A DNA stretch of 38,855 nucleotides from NCBI GenBank assembly GCA_964654125.1, contig CAZZGG010000015.1, forward strand, positions 1 to 38,855, read 5' to 3'. Shown piece by piece: positions 1 through 7,127 of this stretch. Source of the stretch: JAAYBY01 sp964654125 (lineage in GTDB: Bacteria; Bacillota; Clostridia; Saccharofermentanales; UBA5734). How positions within the stretch are numbered: the stretch's first letter is position 1; every line of letters starts with the position of its first letter. The position numbers and the translations under genes are program-made. The notes under the pieces are model-generated. The model did not search any database. It saw only the letters and a list, made by a program, of their open reading frames with translations, and had not been told where the DNA came from.

Positions 1-103
1 CATCAATAAAATAGCTTACCGCCTGATTATAGACCTTAAGTGTTTGGCTAAAAATCTCATTGTAATGCAGGATTTTTGTCTTATAGCTTGAAATAGTTTT
101 CAT
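1..103 (-). CDS. tnpB: TnpB N-terminus, IS200/IS605 family (partial)
   Basis: The reading frame starts at the ATG at 103 on the minus strand and runs off the left edge after 34 codons. Its start, MKTISSYKTKILHYNEIF, followed by a segment ending VYNQAVSYFID, resembles the N-terminus of the TnpB (RNA-guided nuclease) proteins carried by IS200/IS605 elements. It is divergent from the tnpA remnant starting at 159, the arrangement of IS608-type elements. The visible part has no stop or frameshift, so whether TnpB is intact depends on sequence outside the window. The TnpB guide RNA would lie beyond its 3' end and is not visible. The call rests on a short stretch plus context. Confidence 0.6.
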   Translation of the reverse strand, partial: MKTISSYKTKILHYNEIFSQTLKVYNQAVSYFID

Positions 104-158
104 GTTAGAATTATGCCATGTCAGACACTTAGTTGTCACTATTAGAAGGAGAGCAATA

Positions 159-554
159 ATGCCTGATTATAAGACAAATAGACATAGTTGTTACAGTATT
201 ACATTTCACTTGGTTGTGGTTACCAAATACCGACACAAATGTATTAACGAGCCGATATTTAACAGGATCAGGGAAATCGCCAAACATATTTGAAGAGCGT
301 AATGGTTGTAAGATACTAGCGCTAAACCATGATCAAGATCATATCCATCTAATGTTTGAGATGTCGCCACAGATAGCCCCAGCGATTCTAATTAGAAGTT
401 TAGACAGTAAGCAGCCGCCTTGTGCGCAAAGAGTTTTCTTTGCATCTTGCACCTTTTTATTGGAAACCTGTGTTTTGGGCACCAAGCTATTTGCTTCTTT
501 TTTGTTGGTGGAGCTCCGTTAGCAGTCATTAAAAAGTACATTGAAAACCAATAA
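159..554 (+). pseudogene. tnpA: Broken IS200-type transposase TnpA (Y1_Tnp)
   Basis: The ATG at 159 follows the ribosome binding site AGAAGGAGAG. The first frame gives MPDYKTNRHSCYSITFHLVV and ends at a stop near 292. The match continues in a second frame (FEERNGCKILALNHDQDHIH), in a third from about 404 (FYWKPVFWAPSY), and after a run of T near 500 in a further frame (VGGAPLAVIKKYIENQ, stop 552-554). Together these form one TnpA: the HUH motif is seen as DHIHL and the catalytic Tyr as KKYIENQ. Three frameshifts, near 292, 402 and 500, make it inactive as read. The last lies in a homopolymer and could be a sequencing error; the first two are not in long homopolymers. Confidence 0.8.
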
Positions 555-562
555 GGTGCTAA

Positions 563-592
563 CCCCTCCTAAACCTTACGGCTTAGAAGGGG
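563..592. repeat. Subterminal hairpin of the IS200-like element
   Basis: CCCCTCCTAA (563-572) pairs with TTAGAAGGGG (583-592) with a single C-A mismatch, leaving a 10-nt loop. It lies 8 nt after the tnpA stop, where IS200/IS605 elements carry the structured end recognised by TnpA. Confidence 0.55.
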
Positions 593-602
593 AATGCGCA
601 CG

Positions 603-895
603 ATTGAAGTGTTCAATTTTACATATTCAAATAACCTATAAACTAAATTTCGGATCCATTCCTTTTCGGACTGTGTCTTGTCTTTAACTACAGCTCAAAC
701 ACCGTCTTTGTCTTGATAATTCTTATGGTCTGATTTCGCACTAGTAGGCATTTCATTTTCATTTGTATGTGTATGTGTAAATCTCTGGTCTTCTGTTTTA
801 ACCTCGGCAATCCACCTTCAAAACGATTGATTTACGTGAACTCGCACGACATGCTCATCCTCCTCGTACTTTTTGTTGTGTGGAAACAATCTCAG
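603..895 (-). pseudogene. Decayed reading frame with two in-frame TGA codons
   Basis: On the minus strand one frame from about 895 to about 603 looks coding: it contains PHNKKYEEDEHVVRVHVNQS, then a TGA, RWIAEVKTEDQRF, later KDG-V, a second TGA, and KEWIRNLVYRLFEYVKLN before reaching the insertion-element end. No start codon is visible, since an in-frame TAA lies just upstream. Genes elsewhere in the window end in TGA, so recoding is unlikely. I read it as a gene remnant cut by the IS200-like insertion. The family is not recognised. Confidence 0.3.
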
Positions 896-1186
896 ATGTT
901 ATTTGGGTATTTATACTAGAATAATTGTAACATATATTTATATTTTTGGTTCATTTGACATGATGGTTCATGGTCTATAGATTGGAGATTGGACAGAGAT
1001 TTCACCACAACACTCAAACAAGATCCTCTGGCATTAGTAGTCTATTTTGCATTTTTTCCAAGATATTATCTGAGTCTAAAAAGCAGCTATTATAGTAGGC
1101 ATCACTGGCTTTTTATACAAACTATCATATTCTCTCAATTTATCGTTTCCGTTTACCTTTTTATTTTTGCATTAATTGCAAAAAGC
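896..1186. other. AT-rich intergenic stretch, no supported gene
   Basis: This region holds no convincing gene. The longest open stretch, at 989-1198 on the plus strand, is short and hydrophobic, lacks a ribosome binding site and runs into the tRNA terminator. TATAAT-like words occur, as expected in AT-rich DNA, but none is paired with a clear -35 box. Confidence 0.4.
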
Positions 1187-1216
1187 AAAAAACCCTGAAA
1201 CACTGTCGTATCAGAG
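1187..1216 (-). terminator. Rho-independent terminator of tRNA-Gln
   Basis: Reading the minus strand just after the tRNA CCA end, CTCTGA pairs with TCAGGG (one G-T pair), and the stem is followed by TTTTTT. Confidence 0.65.
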
Positions 1217-1225
1217 CTTTTTGCG

Positions 1226-1299
1226 TGGCTGCCGGACTAGGATTTGAACCTAGACAGACTGATCCAGAGTCAGTAGTGCTGCCATTACACAATCCGGCA
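1226..1299 (-). tRNA. tRNA-Gln (anticodon CUG)
   Basis: The 74-nt gene includes an encoded CCA. The acceptor stem TGCCGGA/TCCGGCA is perfect, the anticodon stem ACTGA/TCAGT encloses the loop CTCTGGA with anticodon CUG, and the T-arm contains GGTTCAAATCC. It reads codon CAG. A terminator follows directly. Confidence 0.93.
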
Positions 1300-1383
1300 A
1301 AACTGGTATCTTCGCTGACAAAAAAGATCTTATCATAGAAAAACCGGCTTGGCAAGAAAATGGCAGGGAAAATCCGCTAGTTT

Positions 1384-3444
1384 TTACAGCTTGCGCAAAA
1401 TCTCCTTTAAGCTGGGTAAGAGTTCAGCCAGGCAGATTGAAGACTTGGCCAGATTGTAGAAAACAGGAATTTTGCATAAAGGTGCGGGAAAGTCAGTTAG
1501 AGTCTGCCGGCCCGGGTAAACTGTGTCAGTCAGCAGATCCTGCCATTCACCGCGCGGCAGATAAATATCCCTTTTAGTGCCAGCAGTGAGGACAGGGGCA
1601 ATGAGTAGGTCATCACCCAGCAGATACTGGTCTTCAACAGCATATGTGGCGGGATCTTCATGGTCATAGAGGAAAAGGTGGCGCAGCACAGGCAAGCCTG
1701 TTTTAGTGGCAATGCGGCTCTGCTGGGCCAGATAAGGCCTGAGCAGCTGGTGGATCTCACAGTAGCTGCGGTAGATGTTGACAATTTCCGGGGCAAAATC
1801 ATAGGGCCTGGTCACAGTGCCATGAGTTTGCATGTTGAGGGAAAAACTAGCCAGCTGGGCTCCACGTATAAAGATATCTGGCTCAGGGTTTTCTTCCAGA
1901 TCATGTGCTGGTATATAGCCAGCTAGATCATGGCTCATAAAGGGGATGCCTGACAGACCACTGCTCAGCATCGACACCAAGATGGCTTCAAGGAAGACCC
2001 ATTCCCGCCGCTGGTCACCTGCCCACATAAAGGGATAACGCTGGGCACCAATCCCGCCGCCACGTGAAAAACACATGCCACCAGCCGGCCGCAGCTCATT
2101 AAAATGGCGGTACATCAATGAATTAAAAAGAGTCGGATACCAGTGGTGGGCACCACTGGTGGGCCTGCCATCATGGAAGGCCAGCTCAATATGCTCGGGG
2201 AACTGTTCGCAAAAATCAATCTTGGCACCATCTACACCGATAACACCGGTTAGCTTTTGCCAAACATCTCCAAAAAACCATTCCAGGGCCTGGGGATTAG
2301 TCAGATCAATATATTCAGAAAATCGATTATAAGGATTGTCTAGCGGGTTGTAGGAGGCTGTTTCTGGTAAAAGCGTGATAGCATCAGCCTTGCTCCGGAC
2401 CAGATAATCATCTTTTGCGCCCAGCTTCTTTTTAGTTAGCTCTCTTGCTTCCGCATTGCTTGAATGGTCAATCCGGCCGCAAGCCTGGTAAACCAGGACC
2501 TTTTTGCCCAGATCATGCAGGGCTTCAACCGTCTTTTTCAGCTCCGGGTAACTGGCAGTATCATAGGTGGGCCAGCCTTCCAGGGTCATACCATCCCAGG
2601 GCAGGTCATGCTCAGCCATCTTACGCACTACTTGCATGACATTTTCATAAGAGACCAGTTCCTGCAGGCGGCCATGCCGACTGACAAAAATACCCAGCAA
2701 CCATTCTGCCGGCATGGGTGCAAAGCCTGTCAACTCAGCATAACTCCGCAAAATTACTTTAGGGTCATCAGCCAGGAATACCCGTAAATCCAAAGGTGCT
2801 GCAGTCAGGCTGATCGACCAGCTATTTTCTTTCTGCTGGCCTAGGTCAAAAATGGCTGACTCAAAGCGGTCTAAAAAGAGTGCATAGCCCTTGCTGCTCA
2901 ACAGCAAGGGAATGGGCACATAGCTGTTACCTTCCCTTTCACACCACTGGTCTATAGCCATCATTGTGCATTGCTTGCCCCTTTGGTTGACCTGATTGAA
3001 TCTTTGGCCTGTGCCGTAAATATATTCATCAGCTGCCAGATCCCCCCAGACAGTCAGGGTCTGGTCTGCTTTTTCCAGGCCTGTGAGCGCAGTTTTCTCC
3101 TGGCCCTGCCCGTCAAGAAAGCTGAGCCGGAAGGGCTGCCAGGCCAAAACAGCTCTTGCACCATCAGCAGCCTTTATCTGGCAAACAGCCTTCGTTTGCT
3201 TGACCTCCAGCCTGACACATTCATCTGACCAGTCTTCTGCCAGATCCCGGGCCAAAATGCCGGCAGCACCCAGTTCAGGAAATTGGGCTACCTGGCCTGC
3301 TTTTCCTGCCAGGCTACTTTGTAATCGCCAGCTCTTCTTGGCACTGTAAGACAGACGGAAAGCTTGTGGTCCTTCCTCTGTAGCAAAAATAAACTTGAGA
3401 TAAATGTCGTCTTTTAGTTGGATTTTTCCATTTTGACTTTGCAT
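1384..3444 (-). CDS. GH31-family alpha-glycosidase
   Basis: The protein has 686 aa and lacks a signal peptide, so it is probably cytoplasmic. GH31 features are present: an N-terminal beta-sandwich with YIYGTGQRF, a TIM barrel with the nucleophile motif KIDFCE (Asp about 410) and a second catalytic Asp in WAGDQ (about 477), and a C-terminal beta region with LLGDDLLIAPV. The KxDFxE form resembles the alpha-xylosidase/sulfoquinovosidase side of GH31 more than classic maltases, but specificity cannot be read from sequence. The ATG at 3444 is chosen because GAGGAGG lies 7 nt upstream; an in-frame upstream start lacks one. The gene diverges from the ABC transporter operon at 3751, suggesting it trims the imported oligosaccharide or glycoside. 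Confidence 0.88.
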   Translation of the reverse strand: MQSQNGKIQLKDDIYLKFIFATEEGPQAFRLSYSAKKSWRLQSSLAGKAGQVAQFPELGAAGILARDLAEDWSDECVRLEVKQTKAVCQIKAADGARAVLAWQPFRLSFLDGQGQEKTALTGLEKADQTLTVWGDLAADEYIYGTGQRFNQVNQRGKQCTMMAIDQWCEREGNSYVPIPLLLSSKGYALFLDRFESAIFDLGQQKENSWSISLTAAPLDLRVFLADDPKVILRSYAELTGFAPMPAEWLLGIFVSRHGRLQELVSYENVMQVVRKMAEHDLPWDGMTLEGWPTYDTASYPELKKTVEALHDLGKKVLVYQACGRIDHSSNAEARELTKKKLGAKDDYLVRSKADAITLLPETASYNPLDNPYNRFSEYIDLTNPQALEWFFGDVWQKLTGVIGVDGAKIDFCEQFPEHIELAFHDGRPTSGAHHWYPTLFNSLMYRHFNELRPAGGMCFSRGGGIGAQRYPFMWAGDQRREWVFLEAILVSMLSSGLSGIPFMSHDLAGYIPAHDLEENPEPDIFIRGAQLASFSLNMQTHGTVTRPYDFAPEIVNIYRSYCEIHQLLRPYLAQQSRIATKTGLPVLRHLFLYDHEDPATYAVEDQYLLGDDLLIAPVLTAGTKRDIYLPRGEWQDLLTDTVYPGRQTLTDFPAPLCKIPVFYNLAKSSICLAELLPSLKEILRKL

Positions 3445-3750
3445 CAAATACCTCCTCAAGAGCAGTGGCAAGCAATTCTATTTCAAGATTGTGCTTTTAT
3501 TTTAGCATAGGCCAGCGTGTTTTTATTTTTCTTGCTGGGGGATTTGTTTCGGCCAATTTTTGTCACTTCTAGCTAAAATAAACTGTAAAGTAGTCTTACT
3601 TTATCGATCAGATCACGATTTTTGTTGAAATGCACTATTAAATTTGATTTGTGTATGCATTTTGCCCAAAAATGCGGTAACATATCCCACGGACGAAAAC
3701 AAAATTTAGTCCATAATAAAAACGACCACACATTTTTAGGAGGATCTTCA
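3445..3750. promoter_or_regulatory. Divergent intergenic region, GH31 / transporter
   Basis: These 306 bases must hold the promoters for both the glycosidase (minus) and the transporter operon (plus). No consensus -35/-10 pair stands out. A perfect inverted repeat, GCATTTT/AAAATGC with a 5-nt centre, lies at 3657-3675, about 75 nt before the binding-protein start, and could be a repressor site. No regulator gene lies next to it. Confidence 0.4.
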
Positions 3751-5088
3751 ATGAAAAAAAGAACATTAGCACTATTACTTTCGCTTGTGTTGCTGGTTTC
3801 CTTGTTTGCCGCCTGTAGTCCAGGCAGCAGCCAGACAACAGGAACAGGTGCACCAAGCGAAAGCGCAAGTGGTAAAGAAGAAGTCGTCACAGTCTGGCTG
3901 TCAGGTGCAGAAGACGAAGACGAAACAACAGACTTCGGTCGTGTCTCAGCATGGGCTGCTGATTTCAATGCAGCCAATGCCGGTCGGATCAAGGTTGAAG
4001 TTTCAGGCAGCCACAGCCCGGCTGACATCCTGACCATTATCTCAGCTGAGAGCACCCCTGATATCTTCTACAACTGGTGGAATAACACCCCCTCTTGGGC
4101 AGATTCAGGCGCTATCTTAGATCTGACTGACTATATCGCCAACACACCGGATTATGACATCGGCGATTTCCTGCCTTACACCCTGACCATGGCTGCACAT
4201 CCGGATGGCCGCCAGTTCTCCATTCCCTGGCAGGTTTCCACATCCGCGCTCTTCTACAACAAAGACATGCTGGCTGATGCTGGATACAGCGATGCTCCCA
4301 GCTCTTTAGCTGAAATTCTCGACATCCATGAGAAAATCACTGTTGTTGAAAATGGCGTCGTCAAGACCGCCGGTATGATTCCCGATATCCCCTGGCTGGA
4401 AAACGTTGGCTGGCCTGTTGCCACCGGCGCCTACTGGGCAGATGAAGATGGCAACGTCACCTTCGACACTGCGGAAATGCGCAAAGCCTACCAGATCCAG
4501 GCCGACATGTATGAAGCCATGGGCGGCTACGATGCCGGCCAGCAGTTTGTTTCCACCCTGGGCAAGCTGGGCACAGCCACCGATCCTGTCATCATGGGCA
4601 AGGTTGCCATGCTCTACCTGTCCGACGGTAACATCAACAACTTCATTGAGTTCGGCACAGACGCCAACTGGGGCGTAGTACCGCTGCCAGGTGACACCGG
4701 CCAGCAGATGCTGACCATCGGCACCTTCGCGATCAATGCCAAGAGCAAGAACCCTGACCTGGCCTGGGAAGTTTTAGCCAGCCTGACCAGCAAGGACACC
4801 TTCATCAAGTACGAAATCAGCGGTCCCCACAACCAGGGTCGCACCATGGCCCGCAAGAGTGCCCTTGAGGCCCTTGTCGCCGATGAAAAGTACCCTGTTG
4901 AAAAGCGTGACATCGCCAAAGGCATGCTCAACTCCGAGATGCGCGGCTTTGCAGTCAGCTCTTACATCAATGAGTATTTGAATATCATTGGTGAGGAAAT
5001 GTCCGAAGCTGTCGCCGGCAGAACAACAGTCGATGCTGCTGCAGCTGAGGTGCAAAAGCGGGTTGAAGAAATAGCCAGCCGTGACTAG
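3751..5088 (+). CDS. ABC transporter sugar-binding lipoprotein
   Basis: The protein has 445 aa and is an extracytoplasmic solute-binding protein of the MalE/UgpB type (CUT1). It starts with a lipoprotein signal: charged MKKR, a hydrophobic stretch and the lipobox LFAAC, giving a lipid-modified Cys near residue 22, followed by a Ser/Gly/Thr-rich linker. The mature part has the usual features: an early VTVWLSG strand, IPWQVSTSALFYNKDMLADA and a late NPDLAWEVL segment. The ATG at 3751 is preceded by TAGGAGG at 8-nt spacing; upstream in-frame starts lack a site. It is the first gene of the operon with the permeases at 5211 and 6186. The ligand is unknown but is probably a mono- or oligosaccharide. 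Confidence 0.9.
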   Translation: MKKRTLALLLSLVLLVSLFAACSPGSSQTTGTGAPSESASGKEEVVTVWLSGAEDEDETTDFGRVSAWAADFNAANAGRIKVEVSGSHSPADILTIISAESTPDIFYNWWNNTPSWADSGAILDLTDYIANTPDYDIGDFLPYTLTMAAHPDGRQFSIPWQVSTSALFYNKDMLADAGYSDAPSSLAEILDIHEKITVVENGVVKTAGMIPDIPWLENVGWPVATGAYWADEDGNVTFDTAEMRKAYQIQADMYEAMGGYDAGQQFVSTLGKLGTATDPVIMGKVAMLYLSDGNINNFIEFGTDANWGVVPLPGDTGQQMLTIGTFAINAKSKNPDLAWEVLASLTSKDTFIKYEISGPHNQGRTMARKSALEALVADEKYPVEKRDIAKGMLNSEMRGFAVSSYINEYLNIIGEEMSEAVAGRTTVDAAAAEVQKRVEEIASRD

Positions 5089-5125
5089 GACAGAGATGAC
5101 ATAAAATAAAACCGGTTAGTTAAGA

Positions 5126-5160
5126 CAAGTGTAGCTTTGGTTTTGCCAAAGCTACACTTG
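5126..5160 (+). promoter_or_regulatory. Perfect 15-bp stem-loop between binding protein and permeases
   Basis: CAAGTGTAGCTTTGG and its exact complement flank a TTTTG loop. No U-tract follows directly, so it is more likely an mRNA-stabilising or attenuating structure that keeps binding-protein transcript above permease transcript than a full terminator. Confidence 0.7.
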
Positions 5161-5210
5161 CACTTATTCGCTTTTTGCGGCATCTTACCATTCGCGAAAG
5201 GAATTTGCTC

Positions 5211-6173
5211 TTGAAACAGATAGAAAACACCGCCAGCAAAGCGAGCGGTCTTGCCCAAAAAAAGAAAAAGGCTTTGCACAATAAGTATATATACATAGGT
5301 TTCTTGTTTGCTTTGCCCTGGTTGATCGGCTTTGTCGCCTTCCAGCTCTATCCGATTTTCTCTGCCATCTATCACAGTTTTACTGAATACAATGTCTTCA
5401 GCGCCCCGAAATGGCTGGGCCTGGCCAATTACAAAGAGTTATTGGCTGATAAAAGTGTGGCCAAGTCCTTCAGCAACACTCTTTATATGGCCTTGATCGG
5501 CCTGCCGATCGGACTTTTTATCGCTCTGATGGTGGCACTTTTATTGAACAGCAAAGTAATGGGACTTTCTGTTTTCCGGACAGTCTACTACCTGCCCTCA
5601 GTGGTGCCCATAGTTGCAGCCGCCTCAGTCTTCATCTGGATCCTTAACCCTGAATTCGGCCTGTTGGCCGGCGTCTTACGGCCCTTGGGGATCACTTTGC
5701 CTTCTTTTGTCTATAACCCGGCCTGGACCAAACCCGGCCTGATCATCATGGATACCTGGCGCTGCGGCCAGTCAGCTATAATCTACCTGGCAGCCTTGCA
5801 ATCAGTACCAGTCCAGTTTTATGAGGCATCCAAGCTGGATGGCTCCAATGTCTTCCAGCGCTTTTTCTATATCACCCTGCCCTCCATCTCGCCCACAATT
5901 CTCTTTTTGTTTGTCACCGGCATGATCAACACCTTCCAGTATTTCACCCAGGGTTTTGTCTTTGCCTCTGTGACCAATGCCACCCAGCGCCAGACGGGCG
6001 GGCCGGCCAATTCGCTGCTCTTTTATTCAACCTACCTTTACAACAATGCTTTTTCCTATCTGCGCTTTGGTTACGCCAGCGCCCTGGCCATTGTTCTTTT
6101 AGTTGTTATTATTGTGACCACGCTGGTCACTTTCAAGATCACACATCGATCAATTAATTACAATATGGAATAA
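5211..6173 (+). CDS. ABC sugar transporter permease, MalF type
   Basis: The protein has 320 aa with about six membrane segments, the first near YIGFLFALPWLIGFVAFQLY, and the inner-membrane permease loop EASKLDGSNVFQRFFYITLP (the EAA motif that docks the ATPase). I chose TTG at 5211 because AAAGGAA lies 7 nt upstream; an earlier in-frame TTG at 5175 would start inside the spacer after the stem-loop, without a ribosome binding site. It pairs with the permease at 6186 to form the channel. No ATP-binding subunit is encoded nearby, so a shared MsmK/MsiK-like ATPase elsewhere is inferred. Confidence 0.9.
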   Translation: MKQIENTASKASGLAQKKKKALHNKYIYIGFLFALPWLIGFVAFQLYPIFSAIYHSFTEYNVFSAPKWLGLANYKELLADKSVAKSFSNTLYMALIGLPIGLFIALMVALLLNSKVMGLSVFRTVYYLPSVVPIVAAASVFIWILNPEFGLLAGVLRPLGITLPSFVYNPAWTKPGLIIMDTWRCGQSAIIYLAALQSVPVQFYEASKLDGSNVFQRFFYITLPSISPTILFLFVTGMINTFQYFTQGFVFASVTNATQRQTGGPANSLLFYSTYLYNNAFSYLRFGYASALAIVLLVVIIVTTLVTFKITHRSINYNME

Positions 6174-6185
6174 GGAGTGATTAGA

Positions 6186-7016
6186 ATGCTTAAAACAAGG
6201 AAAATCTTTGCCGATATCATGCCTTATTTCTTCATCACATTATTCTCTGTCATATTCATCATGCCGCTGCTCTGGATGATAGGCACATCACTGAAAAGTT
6301 CGCTTGAGGTTTTCTCCATTGATGCCGGGCTTTTCCCCAAAAACCCTCAATGGAGCAATTACAAATATGTCTTTTCGCGCATGAAGTTCGCCACTTACCT
6401 GCGCAATACCATCATCACCTCTGTCCTGCCTGTGATCGGCCAGCTTTTTGCTGCTCCCATGGTAGCTTATTCCATCTCCCGTGTGCCCTGGAAAGGTGCC
6501 AAGATAATCTTTCCCCTGGTCTTGTTCACCATGATGGTACCAGGCCAAGTGACCCAGATCCCCCTCTTTACAACCTGGTCCAAACTAGGCCTGACCAACA
6601 CATTTTGGCCTTTAGTCCTGCCGGCATTTTTTGGCAGTGCTTATTATGTCTTTTTACTGCGCCAGTTCATGCTTACCATCCCCGGCAGCCTGCTTGAGGC
6701 AGCCAGGATAGACGGAGCCGGCGAGGTCAGGGTGCTGTACCAGATCTTCATGCCCTTGTGTAAGCCAGTCCTGATCACAGTCGGCCTGATGACCTTCATG
6801 GCCCACTGGAATGATCTGATGTCACCCCTGATCTACCTGCACGAAGGTGCCAAGTATACGCTAGCTATTGCCCTGCAACGCTTCTTGACTGATACAAAAC
6901 AGGAGTGGGAGCTGCTCATGGCAGCCTCAACCTTATTCACCTTGCCGATTATCGCCATTTTCTTTGTCGGCCAGAAATATTTCATCGAAGGTGTTGCCAC
7001 CACAGGACTTAAATAA
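6186..7016 (+). CDS. ABC sugar transporter permease, MalG type
   Basis: The protein has 276 aa with six predicted membrane helices and the EAA loop EAARIDGAGEVRVLYQIFMP, typical of the second CUT1 permease. The C-terminus FFVGQKYFIEGVATTGLK is characteristic of this family. The ATG at 6186 follows AAGGAG at good spacing; an in-frame GTG at 6177 overlaps the ribosome binding site. The gene starts 12 nt after the first permease and is translated from the same transcript. Confidence 0.92.
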   Translation: MLKTRKIFADIMPYFFITLFSVIFIMPLLWMIGTSLKSSLEVFSIDAGLFPKNPQWSNYKYVFSRMKFATYLRNTIITSVLPVIGQLFAAPMVAYSISRVPWKGAKIIFPLVLFTMMVPGQVTQIPLFTTWSKLGLTNTFWPLVLPAFFGSAYYVFLLRQFMLTIPGSLLEAARIDGAGEVRVLYQIFMPLCKPVLITVGLMTFMAHWNDLMSPLIYLHEGAKYTLAIALQRFLTDTKQEWELLMAASTLFTLPIIAIFFVGQKYFIEGVATTGLK

Positions 7017-7054
7017 AGTCTAAGCCATATTCCAGGCTTGATCATATGACCAAG

Positions 7055-7090
7055 AGGAGGATCAGGCTGACTGATCCTCCTTTTACTTTT
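7055..7090 (+). terminator. Terminator-like hairpin after the permeases
   Basis: AGGAGGATCAG pairs perfectly with CTGATCCTCCT across a 5-nt loop, followed by TTTACTTTT. The T-tract is interrupted by A and C and the next gene lies 37 nt downstream, so partial read-through to the enzyme genes is likely. Confidence 0.65.
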
Positions 7091-7127
7091 AAAAATAGAA
7101 AGGGCTGCCTAGCAGCTGGTGTGAAAC

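Larger units (their letters stand above)
1..600. mobile_element. IS200/IS605 (IS608-like) element, tnpA-side end
   Basis: The start of tnpB (minus) and a broken tnpA (plus) are divergent, with a subterminal imperfect hairpin at 563-592 just after tnpA. In IS608-type elements the tnpA-side end carries such a hairpin. The outer boundary is placed near 600 and is approximate, because the cleavage tetranucleotide cannot be fixed without an empty site. The other end lies left of the window. Confidence 0.55.

Noticed and set aside
603..895. TGA recoded as Trp in the decayed frame
   Set aside because: Several clear genes in the window end in TGA at the expected place, so a general recoding is excluded; decay is the simpler reading.
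989..1198. Short hydrophobic open frame of 69 codons on the plus strand
   Set aside because: It has no ribosome binding site, lies in AT-rich DNA and overlaps the tRNA-Gln terminator.
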